Assembly (NCBI GenBank): GCA_902635985.1
Contig: CACPPZ010000003.1
Span: 1 to 64,000, forward strand
Direction: 5' to 3'
From: Paracoccaceae bacterium
GTDB lineage: Bacteria; Pseudomonadota; Alphaproteobacteria; Rhodobacterales; Rhodobacteraceae
DNA length: 64,000 nt
A program made the position numbers and the translations under genes. Below, in pieces: positions 34,163-43,235 of this stretch. Numbering within the stretch: the stretch's first letter is position 1; each line of letters starts with the position of its first letter. The notes under the pieces were generated by a model. That model saw only the letters and a program-made list of their open reading frames with translations, did no database searches and was not told the origin of the DNA.

Positions 34163-35188
34163 ATGCGAACCACTAAGTCAATCCATGTTATTTCAGCTCA
34201 TGCGGAAGGCGAGGTCGGAGACGTGATTATTGGTGGAGTTTCGCCGCCGCCTGGAGATACAGTTTGGGAGCAGAGTAAGTGGATTTTGAGTAATGGTTTG
34301 TTGCGTAATTTCCTATTAAATGAGCCCCGAGGTGGCGTTTTTAGACATGTAAATTTACTTGTGCCTCCAAAGAACCCAAAAGCAGATGCAGCCTTTATTA
34401 TAATGGAGCCAGAGTTTAATCCTCCGATGTCAGGATCAAATTCGATTTGCGTTGCAACCGTTTTGCTTGATGCCGGAATAATAGAGATGGTTGAACCCAT
34501 CACTAGTTTCACGCTTGAGGCGCCGGGAGGTTTAATAAAAGTAAAGGCAGAATGTTCTAACGGAAAGGCAGATAGAATCTATGTTAAAAATTTGCCTAGT
34601 TTCTCAAATTCTCTTGATTCAGTACTTGAGATCGAAGGATATGGAGCCTTGAAGGTTGATACTGCTTTTGGTGGTGACTCGTTTGTGGTGGTGGACGCAA
34701 ACAGTCTAGGCTTTAGGCTTTCTCCGGATGAAGCTAAAGATCTAGCGAAATTAGGAGAAAAGATTACTCAAGCCGCTAACGAGCAATTAAACTTTTATCA
34801 TCCCACCTATTCTGATTGGGATCATTTTTCGTTTTGCCACTTTTGTGGCCCATTATTGCAAGAAAAAAAGGGTAAAAACTTTAAATCTGCGGTAGCCATA
34901 AAACCTGGAAAAATTGATAGGTCGCCCACAGGGACAGCCTTGTCAGCTAAAATGGCAATCTTACACAAGCGTGGGAAAATAAAAATTGGGGAGCAGTTAA
35001 CTGCAAGTTCTATTATTGATTCAGAATTTACTGGTCAAATTTTAGGATTAACTAAGGTCGGAAATGTGGAGGCTATTTTGCCAGAAATTAGTGGTCGTGC
35101 ATGGATTACGGGCATCCATCAGCACATGCTTGATCCGGCAGACCCATGGCCAGGCGGTTATCGTATTTCAGATACCTGGGGTATTTAA
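34163..35188 (+). CDS. proline racemase superfamily protein with Ser/Thr catalytic positions
   Basis: 341-residue protein of the proline racemase/hydroxyproline epimerase/trans-3-hydroxyproline dehydratase family. The first catalytic position, Cys in MCGH, is Ser90 in PMSGSNSIC; the second, Cys in SPCGT, is Thr256 in [13 protein letters not shown]. Thr in the second position is known from trans-3-hydroxy-L-proline dehydratases, and Ser in the first from some bacterial members; both together rule out a classic two-cysteine racemase. A dehydratase-type reaction on a cyclic imino acid is the best guess. It converges on the MFS gene seventeen bases downstream. Confidence 0.8.
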   Translation: MRTTKSIHVISAHAEGEVGDVIIGGVSPPPGDTVWEQSKWILSNGLLRNFLLNEPRGGVFRHVNLLVPPKNPKADAAFIIMEPEFNPPMSGSNSICVATVLLDAGIIEMVEPITSFTLEAPGGLIKVKAECSNGKADRIYVKNLPSFSNSLDSVLEIEGYGALKVDTAFGGDSFVVVDANSLGFRLSPDEAKDLAKLGEKITQAANEQLNFYHPTYSDWDHFSFCHFCGPLLQEKKGKNFKSAVAIKPGKIDRSPTGTALSAKMAILHKRGKIKIGEQLTASSIIDSEFTGQILGLTKVGNVEAILPEISGRAWITGIHQHMLDPADPWPGGYRISDTWGI

Positions 35189-35205
35189 ATTATTTAGAAA
35201 TATTT

Positions 35206-36408
35206 CTAATAGTTGGCATTTGTGTGTCTTCTTATCCATGAGATAGTCACATAAAAAACACCTATAGAAAGCGTGAAAATAGGCAGGCCTAAACGCATAT
35301 TTATATCTAGCAAAAATCCGGCGACCCAAGGCCCCATCAAATTTGAAAGTTCAAAAAGCATTACAAATCCAGCGTTTGCTGCAACAATTTCCGCTCCTGA
35401 AAATCTTCTAGATAACATTGCAAGTCCAATCGAATATAGAGCATAAACTAAGCCTGCAGCAAGAAATCCAAAGATAAGGGTTGCGAATATCGATCCTAAA
35501 AAGAATGGGATCAAGCTGGCAAATATGAGGCCTGCACAGACAGTTATTACGCCAACTTTCCGAAGGCCGTATTTATCGGCCAAAATTGCAATAGGGTACT
35601 GAAGACTTGTTGCACCCAGTGCCATGGCTGGTACGATAATCAACGCTAGAATTGGTGCAGCTTCGGGTGTGCGAGTTATCATTGCGGGAAGAAGACTAAT
35701 TAAGGCTAAATCTACACTGCCGACCACGACACAGGCAGAAGCTACAGTTGGGGCTCTTTTGATCAATATGAGCGGCGATGCGGAATGAGTTTGAGTGTCT
35801 TTAGGTTCAAGGCCTTTGAGTTTTAATATTGGGATTGCAGCTACAATCAGAAAACCACCCATAATTATAAATGGAATTATCGAAAGAGCACCAAATAACC
35901 AAATGACGACCGGTCCAACAGCAAATCCTATTGAAATAGCGGTAGCATAAATTGCCATCACACGGGTGCGATATTTTTCAGCTACAATATTGGCCAGCCA
36001 AGCTTCAGTCAGAACCCAATGTAGACCTAAACCAAGGCCACTTACAAACCGAAAGACAAGCCACAAACCATAGTTGTCCGTAAAGCGGAATGCAATGGTC
36101 ATTATAGCTGCAACGATTAAACCTGCATTAATTGTCACTATATATCCATATTTCGCAGCCAATTTTGGTGCAAAGTAGGCGCTGGACACAACGCCAAGAG
36201 CAGCAGCTCCACACACTATGCCAATCCTTTGAAAAGATATATTGAAAGTTTCCATCCATAAGGAAATTAGCGGGAGATAGCCACCAAACGCCGCGCCAAG
36301 TGCTACGGCTGATAAAGATATCATTACCATGCCAGGAGCAGTCGTTGCCTCACTTATTTGTCGGCGTATCTTTACAGTTATGTTTTGAATTTGACTTATC
36401 CAGCCCAT
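35206..36408 (-). CDS. MFS transporter
   Basis: 400-residue inner-membrane protein with about 12 helices. It has the loop pattern of YcaD-type MFS carriers: YFAPKLAAKYGYIV after helix 2, and FRFVSGLGLGLHWVLTEAWL around helix 4. Its ATG overlaps the end of the aminopeptidase gene by 13 bases, so the two are co-translated. It may import a peptide or amino acid derivative for the aminopeptidase, or export a product. The substrate is unknown. Confidence 0.85.
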   Translation of the reverse strand: MGWISQIQNITVKIRRQISEATTAPGMVMISLSAVALGAAFGGYLPLISLWMETFNISFQRIGIVCGAAALGVVSSAYFAPKLAAKYGYIVTINAGLIVAAIMTIAFRFTDNYGLWLVFRFVSGLGLGLHWVLTEAWLANIVAEKYRTRVMAIYATAISIGFAVGPVVIWLFGALSIIPFIIMGGFLIVAAIPILKLKGLEPKDTQTHSASPLILIKRAPTVASACVVVGSVDLALISLLPAMITRTPEAAPILALIIVPAMALGATSLQYPIAILADKYGLRKVGVITVCAGLIFASLIPFFLGSIFATLIFGFLAAGLVYALYSIGLAMLSRRFSGAEIVAANAGFVMLFELSNLMGPWVAGFLLDINMRLGLPIFTLSIGVFYVTISWIRRHTNANY

Positions 36409-37640
36409 TCACCGTTTCGGAAAACTGGCACTGCAGTTCCATCGGTTTTTATACCATCTACATTCATTTCACCAGATCCAATCATCCAGTCTATATGTAT
36501 CATACTGCTATTACCGCCCCGTGAGATGATCTGATCCTTACTCAGATTTTCGCCATCTTTAAAACATTTAGAGTAACACTGACCCAACGCGATATGACTA
36601 GCGGCATTTTCATCGAACAAGGTGTTATAAAATAAAAGACCACTTTGCGAAATTGGTGAACTGTGAGGAACTAAGGCCACCTCTCCCAAACGCCTCGCAC
36701 CTGCATCAGAGTCTAATACTTTCAATAACACTTCTTCACCTTTGGATGCATGAGCTTCTGTAATACTTCCAGATTCAAATTTTACACAGATGTTATCAAT
36801 TAATGTTCCTTGATGAGATAGAGGTTTTGTGGAGCTAACCGTACCTTCAACTTTCAGGCAATGCGGTGTGGTAAAAACCTCTTCTGACGGTATATTTGGA
36901 TTACAAATAACACCATTTTTTGCTAGAGATGCACCGCCCATCCACTCGTGATCATCTGCGAGCCCAACAGTAAGGTCAGTGCCTGGTCCTGAAAAATGTA
37001 GGGAAGCAAAATTTTGCTGGTTTAACCAGTCTGAGCGTTTTCGTAAATTTTCGTTATGCTTACTCCACGCGCCAATAGGATCATTGATGTTAACGCGCGA
37101 AGCTGAGAATATAGCCTCTGAAAGTTTCTTTTGAGCTTCTTTGTCTGGCAAATCTGGAAACATGCGTTTAGCCCAAGCTAACCCAGGCCATGCTATGATA
37201 TTCCAGTTTATGTCAAAGCGCGTAATTCTCTCTCTGGCCGGCGTCAATGCCTGAGAGTTTGCCTTATTAACTCTTCCAACTTTCTGAGGGTCTTCATCTG
37301 CAAGCAACATTGGATCATCGCCAACAATTGCAAGTCTTGCAGTATCATTGTCGAAAGCTGCTCCCATTCCGTCGTAAAGCCAATTAGCAGCCTTATCAAA
37401 CGATGCATCAAGTGCATTTCTGTAACGTGATAAAACCATCTCTGGATCTGAAAATATTGGAGTAATAACGCCCGCACCTGATTTGTATGCATAATCAGTT
37501 ATTTTTCTAACCAGTGGTAAGGCTTCTAAAGGTGCTGTGATCATTAAATCCTGACCCGGTCTTAAGGCCAAACCCGTTTTAACAGCAAGTTCCGCCAAAC
37601 GATCAATGTGAGTAGAATTAATAATCGAAGTCTCTGACAT
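36396..37640 (-). CDS. M29-family aminopeptidase
   Basis: 414-residue protein of the AmpS/AmpT/PepS family of dizinc aminopeptidases. Recognisable segments are the N-terminal GLALRPGQDLMITAPLEALP, the FSGPGTDLTVGL stretch, NIPSEEVFTTPH, and the C-terminal NSSMIHIDWMIGSGEMNVDG. It is cytoplasmic, with no signal peptide. The length is normal. It is transcribed with the MFS gene it overlaps. It would release N-terminal amino acids from short peptides. Confidence 0.85.
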   Translation of the reverse strand: MSETSIINSTHIDRLAELAVKTGLALRPGQDLMITAPLEALPLVRKITDYAYKSGAGVITPIFSDPEMVLSRYRNALDASFDKAANWLYDGMGAAFDNDTARLAIVGDDPMLLADEDPQKVGRVNKANSQALTPARERITRFDINWNIIAWPGLAWAKRMFPDLPDKEAQKKLSEAIFSASRVNINDPIGAWSKHNENLRKRSDWLNQQNFASLHFSGPGTDLTVGLADDHEWMGGASLAKNGVICNPNIPSEEVFTTPHCLKVEGTVSSTKPLSHQGTLIDNICVKFESGSITEAHASKGEEVLLKVLDSDAGARRLGEVALVPHSSPISQSGLLFYNTLFDENAASHIALGQCYSKCFKDGENLSKDQIISRGGNSSMIHIDWMIGSGEMNVDGIKTDGTAVPVFRNGEWAG

Positions 37641-37749
37641 ATCTTAACCTTTAGTTTTGTGTCTGTGGTGCATGAATAACCGTTACGTTGATAACTATTA
37701 CTTATCAATGCACTTTCAAAAAATTATGATCTTTAAGCTTAAGTTAGGG

Positions 37750-38658
37750 CTAAATATTTACAAATGAATACTCAGTGCCAGACTGCGCCACGCGGCCTAT
37801 TCCACCTTTTGGTAAATGAAAGCCAATAATCAACATATCTTCATTTGATATTCGATTTAGTAGCTTCTGTCTCGTTTGAGCTGCCTCTTCCGGATTTTGG
37901 TCAAGTCCACTTAGCCAGTCTGGTCTTTTGAATGCAACATGATGGTTATTTAAAGCATCCCCGACTATAAGAGCAGATTGCGAGCCATTGGCTATTTCAA
38001 AACTCATATGACCAGGCGTGTGGCCCGGTGTCATCAATGCTAGTACACCTGGTATCGGCTCATCTCCATCATCAAAAAATTCTATTTGATCTTGTAATGC
38101 TTCAAACCGGGTTTTAGCACCAACGGCTGTCTCTACTCTGCTCTCATCAACTCTATTAACTGTTTCTGGATTCCACCAATAATCCCATTCTGTCCTGCCA
38201 ATATGATACGTGGCATTTGGAAATAACAAATCATCAAAATCGTCTAGGACACCCCAGATATGGTCTGGATGTGCATGAGTAAAAATGACGTCAGTAATAT
38301 CTTCAGGCGCAAGTCCCCTCTCGTCCAAGCTATCTACGATGGCCCCCATGCCATCCAAAAAGTAAACACCGGCACCAACATCAAATAGAATTTTACGGTT
38401 CTCTGTTTCCAACAATGTTACGTTACATTCCCTAACTAATTGTTCTCGTGACAGAGATAATTCATTGATTATCAGCTCAAGTTCAGCCTGAGGCATTGTG
38501 TCGAAGGTCAACCCGGCTGGAAGTGTAATACTTCCGTCACTGACTGTTGTGATCTTTGTCGTCCCAAAGTCAATCTTAGTGTACGCTATGCTCGGTAAAA
38601 CTAGTGATAATGGCAGGCAGGACGCCGCTTTAAGAAATGAACGTCTTCTAATAATCAT
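37750..38658 (-). CDS. exported MBL-fold metallo-hydrolase
   Basis: 302-residue metallo-beta-lactamase-fold hydrolase. The zinc motif THAHPDH is clear, with further ligands in TPGHTPGHMSFE, the Asp in IVGDALNNH and a terminal His in GFHLP. The N-terminus MIIRRRSFLKAASCLPLSLVL is a twin-arginine-type signal, so it probably acts in the periplasm. I start at ATG 38658, seven bases after AGGA, not at the upstream TTG at 38676. Family members cleave lactones, thioesters or quorum signals; nothing selects one. The P450 gene lies upstream on the same strand, 66 bases away. Confidence 0.85.
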   Translation of the reverse strand: MIIRRRSFLKAASCLPLSLVLPSIAYTKIDFGTTKITTVSDGSITLPAGLTFDTMPQAELELIINELSLSREQLVRECNVTLLETENRKILFDVGAGVYFLDGMGAIVDSLDERGLAPEDITDVIFTHAHPDHIWGVLDDFDDLLFPNATYHIGRTEWDYWWNPETVNRVDESRVETAVGAKTRFEALQDQIEFFDDGDEPIPGVLALMTPGHTPGHMSFEIANGSQSALIVGDALNNHHVAFKRPDWLSGLDQNPEEAAQTRQKLLNRISNEDMLIIGFHLPKGGIGRVAQSGTEYSFVNI

Positions 38659-38723
38659 AATTTTTTCCTGAGCCAATAATATTCTCTATTTGGAATATGT
38701 TTGATAATTTTATCTTCAGCAAG

Positions 38724-39890
38724 TTATTTATTCCTATTTACTAAAATAACCTCCTTGGGTCCCCTGAAGGCCCAACCTTGAAATTTAATTGGTTTTTTTA
38801 AATATAAATTGGAGAAATGTGAGAAAAATAAAGGTAGTGCTACTTCTGCGATCAGAGTTTTAGATATCCAAGCACCTGCACAGAAGTGAGGTCCAGCACC
38901 AAATGAAATCGATGGGCCATTATCTCGTGAGATGTCGAAGTAATCTGGGTTCTGAAATATAGCCTCGTCCCGATTTGCAGACCCGAACATGAAAAAGATC
39001 ATGTCATTTTCATAAAACTCAACATTTTTATAGATAAAATTTTTGGCTATTCGTCTGGGAGACATACCAATTGGAGACATCCACCGTGAATATTCCTCGA
39101 ATGCTTGCAGCCACGTTTTGGAGCCTGATATTATTGATTCCAGCTGGGAATGATTTTCTAGTAAGGTTCCAATTGTTCCCGCAATAGCATCACGCGGTTC
39201 ATTTTGACCTCCAGAGATAGCAAGTTTTATATTCGCTCGTATTGCATCCATAGATAATCCCGCCTTTAGTTGACTGGAAAGCAAAGACGGTGCGTTATGT
39301 AGTTTAGGGTCTTTCAACTGTGCATCGATGTGCAGATCAATCGATCGAGTACAATCTTCACAATTTTTTGTTACGACGGGGTCGCTGATGTAGTTAGAGC
39401 AACCGTCTATCATCCCTTGGCTCACCCGATCCATTTCAATCCATTTCATCTTGCTCAAACCGGTGATAAGTTTCAAAGCTTCCGCTGATACTTGTGTTGA
39501 GAATTCAGAAACAATCTCTAATTCTTTTTTGTTACCAATTTTTTTTATAATTTTAGTAGTTTTTTCAACAAACTGGTCCTTCCAAAAATTTTTAACTATT
39601 TTGGGAGAGACTGTTGGGAAAATTGCTTTTCTCTCATTAATGTGGGCATCTCCGTCTTTTCGCATCATATTCTGCCCCATGAGCTTAGTCATTAATCCAT
39701 TCGGCTGCACAGATGAAAATACTTCCACATTCTTTTCACAGATGAAAATATCCTGATGCTTTGAGAACAGCGTTGCATTAAGCTGTGGCACAAAAGTAAT
39801 TGGTGAGTTTGTTCGAAAAAAACCTAGGATTGGATATGGATTACTTTCAAAGGTCTTAAGATCAATATCTTGAACGGGTGCAGAACTCAT
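38724..39890 (-). CDS. cytochrome P450
   Basis: 388-residue bacterial class I P450. The heme cysteine is Cys337 in FGAGPHFCAGA. ExxR is in EEYSRW, and the I-helix region reads SGGQNEPRDAIAG, the GGxNEPRD variant rather than AGxxT. No ferredoxin or ferredoxin reductase gene is close. A small membrane-protein gene begins upstream on the same strand with 21 bases between. The substrate is unknown; the MBL-fold hydrolase downstream may act on the same compound. Confidence 0.9.
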   Translation of the reverse strand: MSSAPVQDIDLKTFESNPYPILGFFRTNSPITFVPQLNATLFSKHQDIFICEKNVEVFSSVQPNGLMTKLMGQNMMRKDGDAHINERKAIFPTVSPKIVKNFWKDQFVEKTTKIIKKIGNKKELEIVSEFSTQVSAEALKLITGLSKMKWIEMDRVSQGMIDGCSNYISDPVVTKNCEDCTRSIDLHIDAQLKDPKLHNAPSLLSSQLKAGLSMDAIRANIKLAISGGQNEPRDAIAGTIGTLLENHSQLESIISGSKTWLQAFEEYSRWMSPIGMSPRRIAKNFIYKNVEFYENDMIFFMFGSANRDEAIFQNPDYFDISRDNGPSISFGAGPHFCAGAWISKTLIAEVALPLFFSHFSNLYLKKPIKFQGWAFRGPKEVILVNRNK

Positions 39891-39911
39891 AGGAGTTCCT
39901 TAAAATATCTT

Positions 39912-40103
39912 TCAATAACCAAATTCATTAGAACATTCCTCGTAAGATAAGTTTGGTTTGTATTCTTTACACCAAGCAAGTCCTTCAGCATCCTCTGTTG
40001 CAGGGTTTTCAATTTTTAAAATACTTATTGCAACCCATATAAAGGTTAAAAGAAAGATTAACCTAACTGGACGAAAGATTAACTTTATCATCCACCAAAT
40101 CAT
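39912..40103 (-). CDS. small single-span membrane protein
   Basis: 63-residue protein beginning MIWWMIKLIFRPVRLIFLL, one membrane helix of about 20 residues, then a short outside or cytoplasmic tail with two cysteines (near WCKEYKP and EECSNE). The longest frame starts at 40151, but ATG 40103 has AAGG upstream and fits better. It is just upstream of the P450 gene and may be co-transcribed. I do not recognise the family. Confidence 0.5.
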   Translation of the reverse strand: MIWWMIKLIFRPVRLIFLLTFIWVAISILKIENPATEDAEGLAWCKEYKPNLSYEECSNEFGY

Positions 40104-40223
40104 TTTTTTACCTTGGATTATTTTGTGAAAAAAGCCAGACTTATGTTTCAATTGAGTGTGAATAGATTTGGAACTTAGTCAAACGGTTAGTGAATATTAA
40201 TTCGTTTATTAGGGGGTAATTCA

Positions 40224-41462
40224 GTGAAAACAGCAATAGTAGCTGGAGCAGGGATAGTTGGTGTGTCAGCCGCCATATGGTTACAAAGATTTGGTTACCA
40301 GGTAAAATTGATTGATCGCACTGGCCCAGCGTCTGGCACCTCTTATGGGAACGCTGGTGTTTTGGCCTCAGGTTCTATTATTCCCGTAACAACTCCAGGC
40401 TTAATTTCTAAGTCGCCGAGAATGTTACTGGATCCGAATAAGCCACTTTTCCTAAAATACTCATATTTACCCCGCTTAATGCCTTTTCTTTTTAAATATC
40501 TAAGGCATACAAATATTGAGCATGTTGAGACTTATGCTGCTGCAATGTCTCAATTGTTGTATGATACCGTAGACCAGCATAAATCTTTAGCAAAGGGAAC
40601 TGGAGCGGAAAAATATATCCAAACTACTGATTATTTGTTTGGCTATGATACAGAAGAAGCTTTCGAGAAAGATCGTTTCGCATGGGACATACGTAGTAAA
40701 TTCAAGCATGATTTTGATATTTTAAAAGGGGAAGCACTACAAAGCGTTGATCCAATCTATAAAGATGCATTCAAAGTGATAGTGGTTAACCGTAACCATG
40801 GTAAAATTAGTGATCCTGGCGAATATATAAAAGAACTTGCAAAATATTTTGAGAATAATAACGGAGAAATAGTTCAAGCGAATATAAAAAGTTTTCAGCA
40901 AAAAGATTCAATGATCGTTGGTTTGGAGACGGACAATGGAGTGCATAAGGCAGACCATGTAATTTTTACACTAGGACCATGGTCTGGAGGTTTATCTAAA
41001 AGGCTTGGTCTCAATATACCTTTTGAAAGTGAACGCGGGTACCATATTGAGCTTATAAACCCCTCAAAAATGCCCCAAAATTCAATGATGGTTTCCTCTG
41101 GAAAATTTGTGGTAACTCCGATGGATGGGAGAATTAGATTAGCTGGACTTGTAGAATTCGGTGGATTGAAGGCTGGAGCATCTAAAGCACCGGTAGAGTT
41201 ATTAAAGAAAAATGCTCAAAAACTTTTTGCTGATATACAATATGATCATATTACAGAGTGGTTGGGTCATCGTCCAACAACAGCTAATAGTCTTCCGTTA
41301 ATAGGTCGAGTCAAAAACTTTAAAAATGTATTTGTTGGATTTGGGCATCAGCATGTGGGCTTGACAGGTGGTGCTAAAACAGGTCGTATCATAGCTCAGT
41401 TGCTAGATGAACGAGAGCCAAATATTCAATTATCGTTTTTTGACCCAAATGAATATGCCTAA
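40224..41462 (+). CDS. DadA-like FAD-dependent amine/D-amino acid dehydrogenase
   Basis: 412-residue DAO-fold flavoprotein that opens with VAGAGIVGVSAAIWLQR and ends with EWLGHRPTTANSLPLIG and FGHQHVGLTGGAKTG. It is a paralogue of the protein at 26399. GTG start at 40224 after GGGGG. A TRAP transporter begins 36 bases downstream, and an Asp/Glu-racemase-family gene ends that operon, so oxidation of an imported D-amino acid is likely. Electrons would go to the quinone pool or a flavoprotein carrier, as in DadA. Confidence 0.85.
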   Translation: MKTAIVAGAGIVGVSAAIWLQRFGYQVKLIDRTGPASGTSYGNAGVLASGSIIPVTTPGLISKSPRMLLDPNKPLFLKYSYLPRLMPFLFKYLRHTNIEHVETYAAAMSQLLYDTVDQHKSLAKGTGAEKYIQTTDYLFGYDTEEAFEKDRFAWDIRSKFKHDFDILKGEALQSVDPIYKDAFKVIVVNRNHGKISDPGEYIKELAKYFENNNGEIVQANIKSFQQKDSMIVGLETDNGVHKADHVIFTLGPWSGGLSKRLGLNIPFESERGYHIELINPSKMPQNSMMVSSGKFVVTPMDGRIRLAGLVEFGGLKAGASKAPVELLKKNAQKLFADIQYDHITEWLGHRPTTANSLPLIGRVKNFKNVFVGFGHQHVGLTGGAKTGRIIAQLLDEREPNIQLSFFDPNEYA

Positions 41463-41497
41463 GCGATCTGCAACATAACAAAAATTGGGAGGAATTA

Positions 41498-42469
41498 ATG
41501 GAAATTAAGAATTTAGCCGCTGCTGTTGTTTGCGGTACATTTATAGCAGGTGCCTCAATAGCAGAGGACTGGGATATGCCAATGGCCTATTCCGCCACCA
41601 ACTTTCATTCAGAAATGGGCGTAGTTTTTGCTGACAAAGTCCGCGATTATACCAGCGGAGGGATAAATATTACGGTTCATCCTGGTGGATCCTTGTTTAA
41701 GGGCGGTGAGATAAAAAGAGCCATACAAACGGGGCAAGCCCCTATTGGCGAACGGTTTATGTCAGCTCATGCTAATGAAGCTCCGCTTTTGGGATGGGAT
41801 AACCTGCCGTTTCTTGCCACGACTTATGAAGCTAACAATAAGCTATGGGCAGCCGCCAAGGATAAAGTAAATTCACAATTATCCGATTTGAACCTCGTGG
41901 CTCTTTATACGTGCCCATGGCCAGGCCAAGGTTTTTATTTCAACAAAGCGGTTAATTCCTCAAAAGATACCCAGGGTGTGAAGTTTCGCTCTTACAACTC
42001 TGCAACCGCGACTTTTGCCGAAGAGTTAGGAATGGTTCCAGTGCAAGTTGAGGCTGCTGAACTTTCGCAGGCATTGGCGACTGGAGTGGCAGAATCATTT
42101 ATTTCATCTGGATCTACCGGATACGATAGAAAGGTATGGGAGCATTTATCACACTATTATAAAGTTAATGCTTGGTTACCTCGTAACTACGTAATGGTTA
42201 ATAAGGGTGTTTGGGAAGGTTTGAATTCTGATATGAGGGGCGCCATCCAAAAAGCTGCAGATGAAACTGGAGCAGCATGCTCTGCTAAATCTGCTGAATT
42301 AGCGAATTGGTATTTTGAGCAGCTTGAAGCAAATGGAATGGCTGTAGAAGATGCAAGTCCAGAATTTTTGGCTGAACTCCAGGCGATTGGAGCAAAGATG
42401 ACTTCAGATTGGTTGGCATCAGCGGGAGCAGATGGTCAAGCAATACTGGATGCTTACAAATCAAATTAA
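41498..42469 (+). CDS. TRAP transporter substrate-binding protein (DctP family)
   Basis: 323-residue exported binding protein with a short signal peptide ending near SIA-ED. It contains the family stretch SEMGVVFADKVRDYTSGGINI and the carboxylate-binding Arg in GVKFRSYN. A GGGAGGAA precedes the ATG. The cargo is probably an organic or amino acid with a carboxylate. It is followed by a strong hairpin and then by the two membrane subunits. Confidence 0.9.
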   Translation: MEIKNLAAAVVCGTFIAGASIAEDWDMPMAYSATNFHSEMGVVFADKVRDYTSGGINITVHPGGSLFKGGEIKRAIQTGQAPIGERFMSAHANEAPLLGWDNLPFLATTYEANNKLWAAAKDKVNSQLSDLNLVALYTCPWPGQGFYFNKAVNSSKDTQGVKFRSYNSATATFAEELGMVPVQVEAAELSQALATGVAESFISSGSTGYDRKVWEHLSHYYKVNAWLPRNYVMVNKGVWEGLNSDMRGAIQKAADETGAACSAKSAELANWYFEQLEANGMAVEDASPEFLAELQAIGAKMTSDWLASAGADGQAILDAYKSN

Positions 42470-42481
42470 GCTAATATAAAT

Positions 42482-42506
42482 TGCCCCGCTAAATGCGGGG
42501 CATTTT
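42482..42506 (+). terminator. intercistronic terminator/attenuator after DctP
   Basis: TGCCCCGC (42482-42489) pairs with GCGGGGCA (42495-42502), followed by TTTT. It would let most transcripts end after the abundant binding protein and fewer continue to the membrane subunits. Confidence 0.7.
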
Positions 42507-42521
42507 AAAAGGAGGCAGAAA

Positions 42522-43235
42522 ATGAGAGATTGGCAGCCTTTATTTGGGCTCCCTTTGTGGTTCTGGCTCTTTATCTTGCCAACGCTATTTGCGCTCTTTT
42601 GTCTTTTTTATCCTACTAAAGCAAAAAGATTAATGTCTCCAATTTGGCCGTTATTGGATAAAGTCTATTTGGGGTTTGGTATTTTGTCTGCAATTTTTAT
42701 GATTGTAATTCTACTTTTGATTGTTGGTCAGATGGTTGCGCGTTGGACTAATACGATCTTTCCCGGAGGAACAGAGTTTGCTGGATATGCGATGGCATGT
42801 ACATCCTTTTTTGCTCTGGCTTTCGCCTTAACCCAGGGTTCCCATATTCGTGTCTCTATTTTTCTCAATATAAACAATTTTTTAAAGTTTTGGTTAGATG
42901 CATTTGCTATGCTTGTTTCGGCTTGGACTGCTACATACTTTGCGCGATATGCAGTCAAAACAAATTTTCTATCTGAAATTTTGAACGATAGGACACAAGG
43001 CTTAGATCAAGTTCCTGAATGGTTGCTTTCTATTTTTTCTATGATTGGTCAATGGCCTTGGGAGTGGGGCACAACTTGGTCAAAAACGACCTCTGAATTG
43101 GTTTATACACCTGTATGGCTTCCACAAATAGCAATGTCCGTGGGAACAATTTTGCTAGCGGTTGCAATTTGGGATCACCTTTTTCGTTTACTGGCTTACA
43201 GAGAAACGCGTATTTTTCGGGAAGCAATAGAATGA
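42522..43235 (+). CDS. TRAP transporter small membrane subunit (DctQ family)
   Basis: 237-residue protein with four predicted helices plus an extra N-terminal one (PLWFWLFILPTLFALFCLFY). The family pattern FPGGTEFAGYAMA, then ALTQGSHIRV, is present. A GGAGG Shine-Dalgarno lies just before the ATG. The large subunit begins inside its stop (ATGA). The length is above the usual 160-190, due to an insertion between helices 3 and 4. Confidence 0.85.
   Translation: MRDWQPLFGLPLWFWLFILPTLFALFCLFYPTKAKRLMSPIWPLLDKVYLGFGILSAIFMIVILLLIVGQMVARWTNTIFPGGTEFAGYAMACTSFFALAFALTQGSHIRVSIFLNINNFLKFWLDAFAMLVSAWTATYFARYAVKTNFLSEILNDRTQGLDQVPEWLLSIFSMIGQWPWEWGTTWSKTTSELVYTPVWLPQIAMSVGTILLAVAIWDHLFRLLAYRETRIFREAIE

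Noticed and set aside
43115..43231. 39-residue N-terminal extension of DctM
   Set aside because: It lies within DctQ in another frame; the ATGA-coupled ATG at 43232 starts a proper membrane helix.
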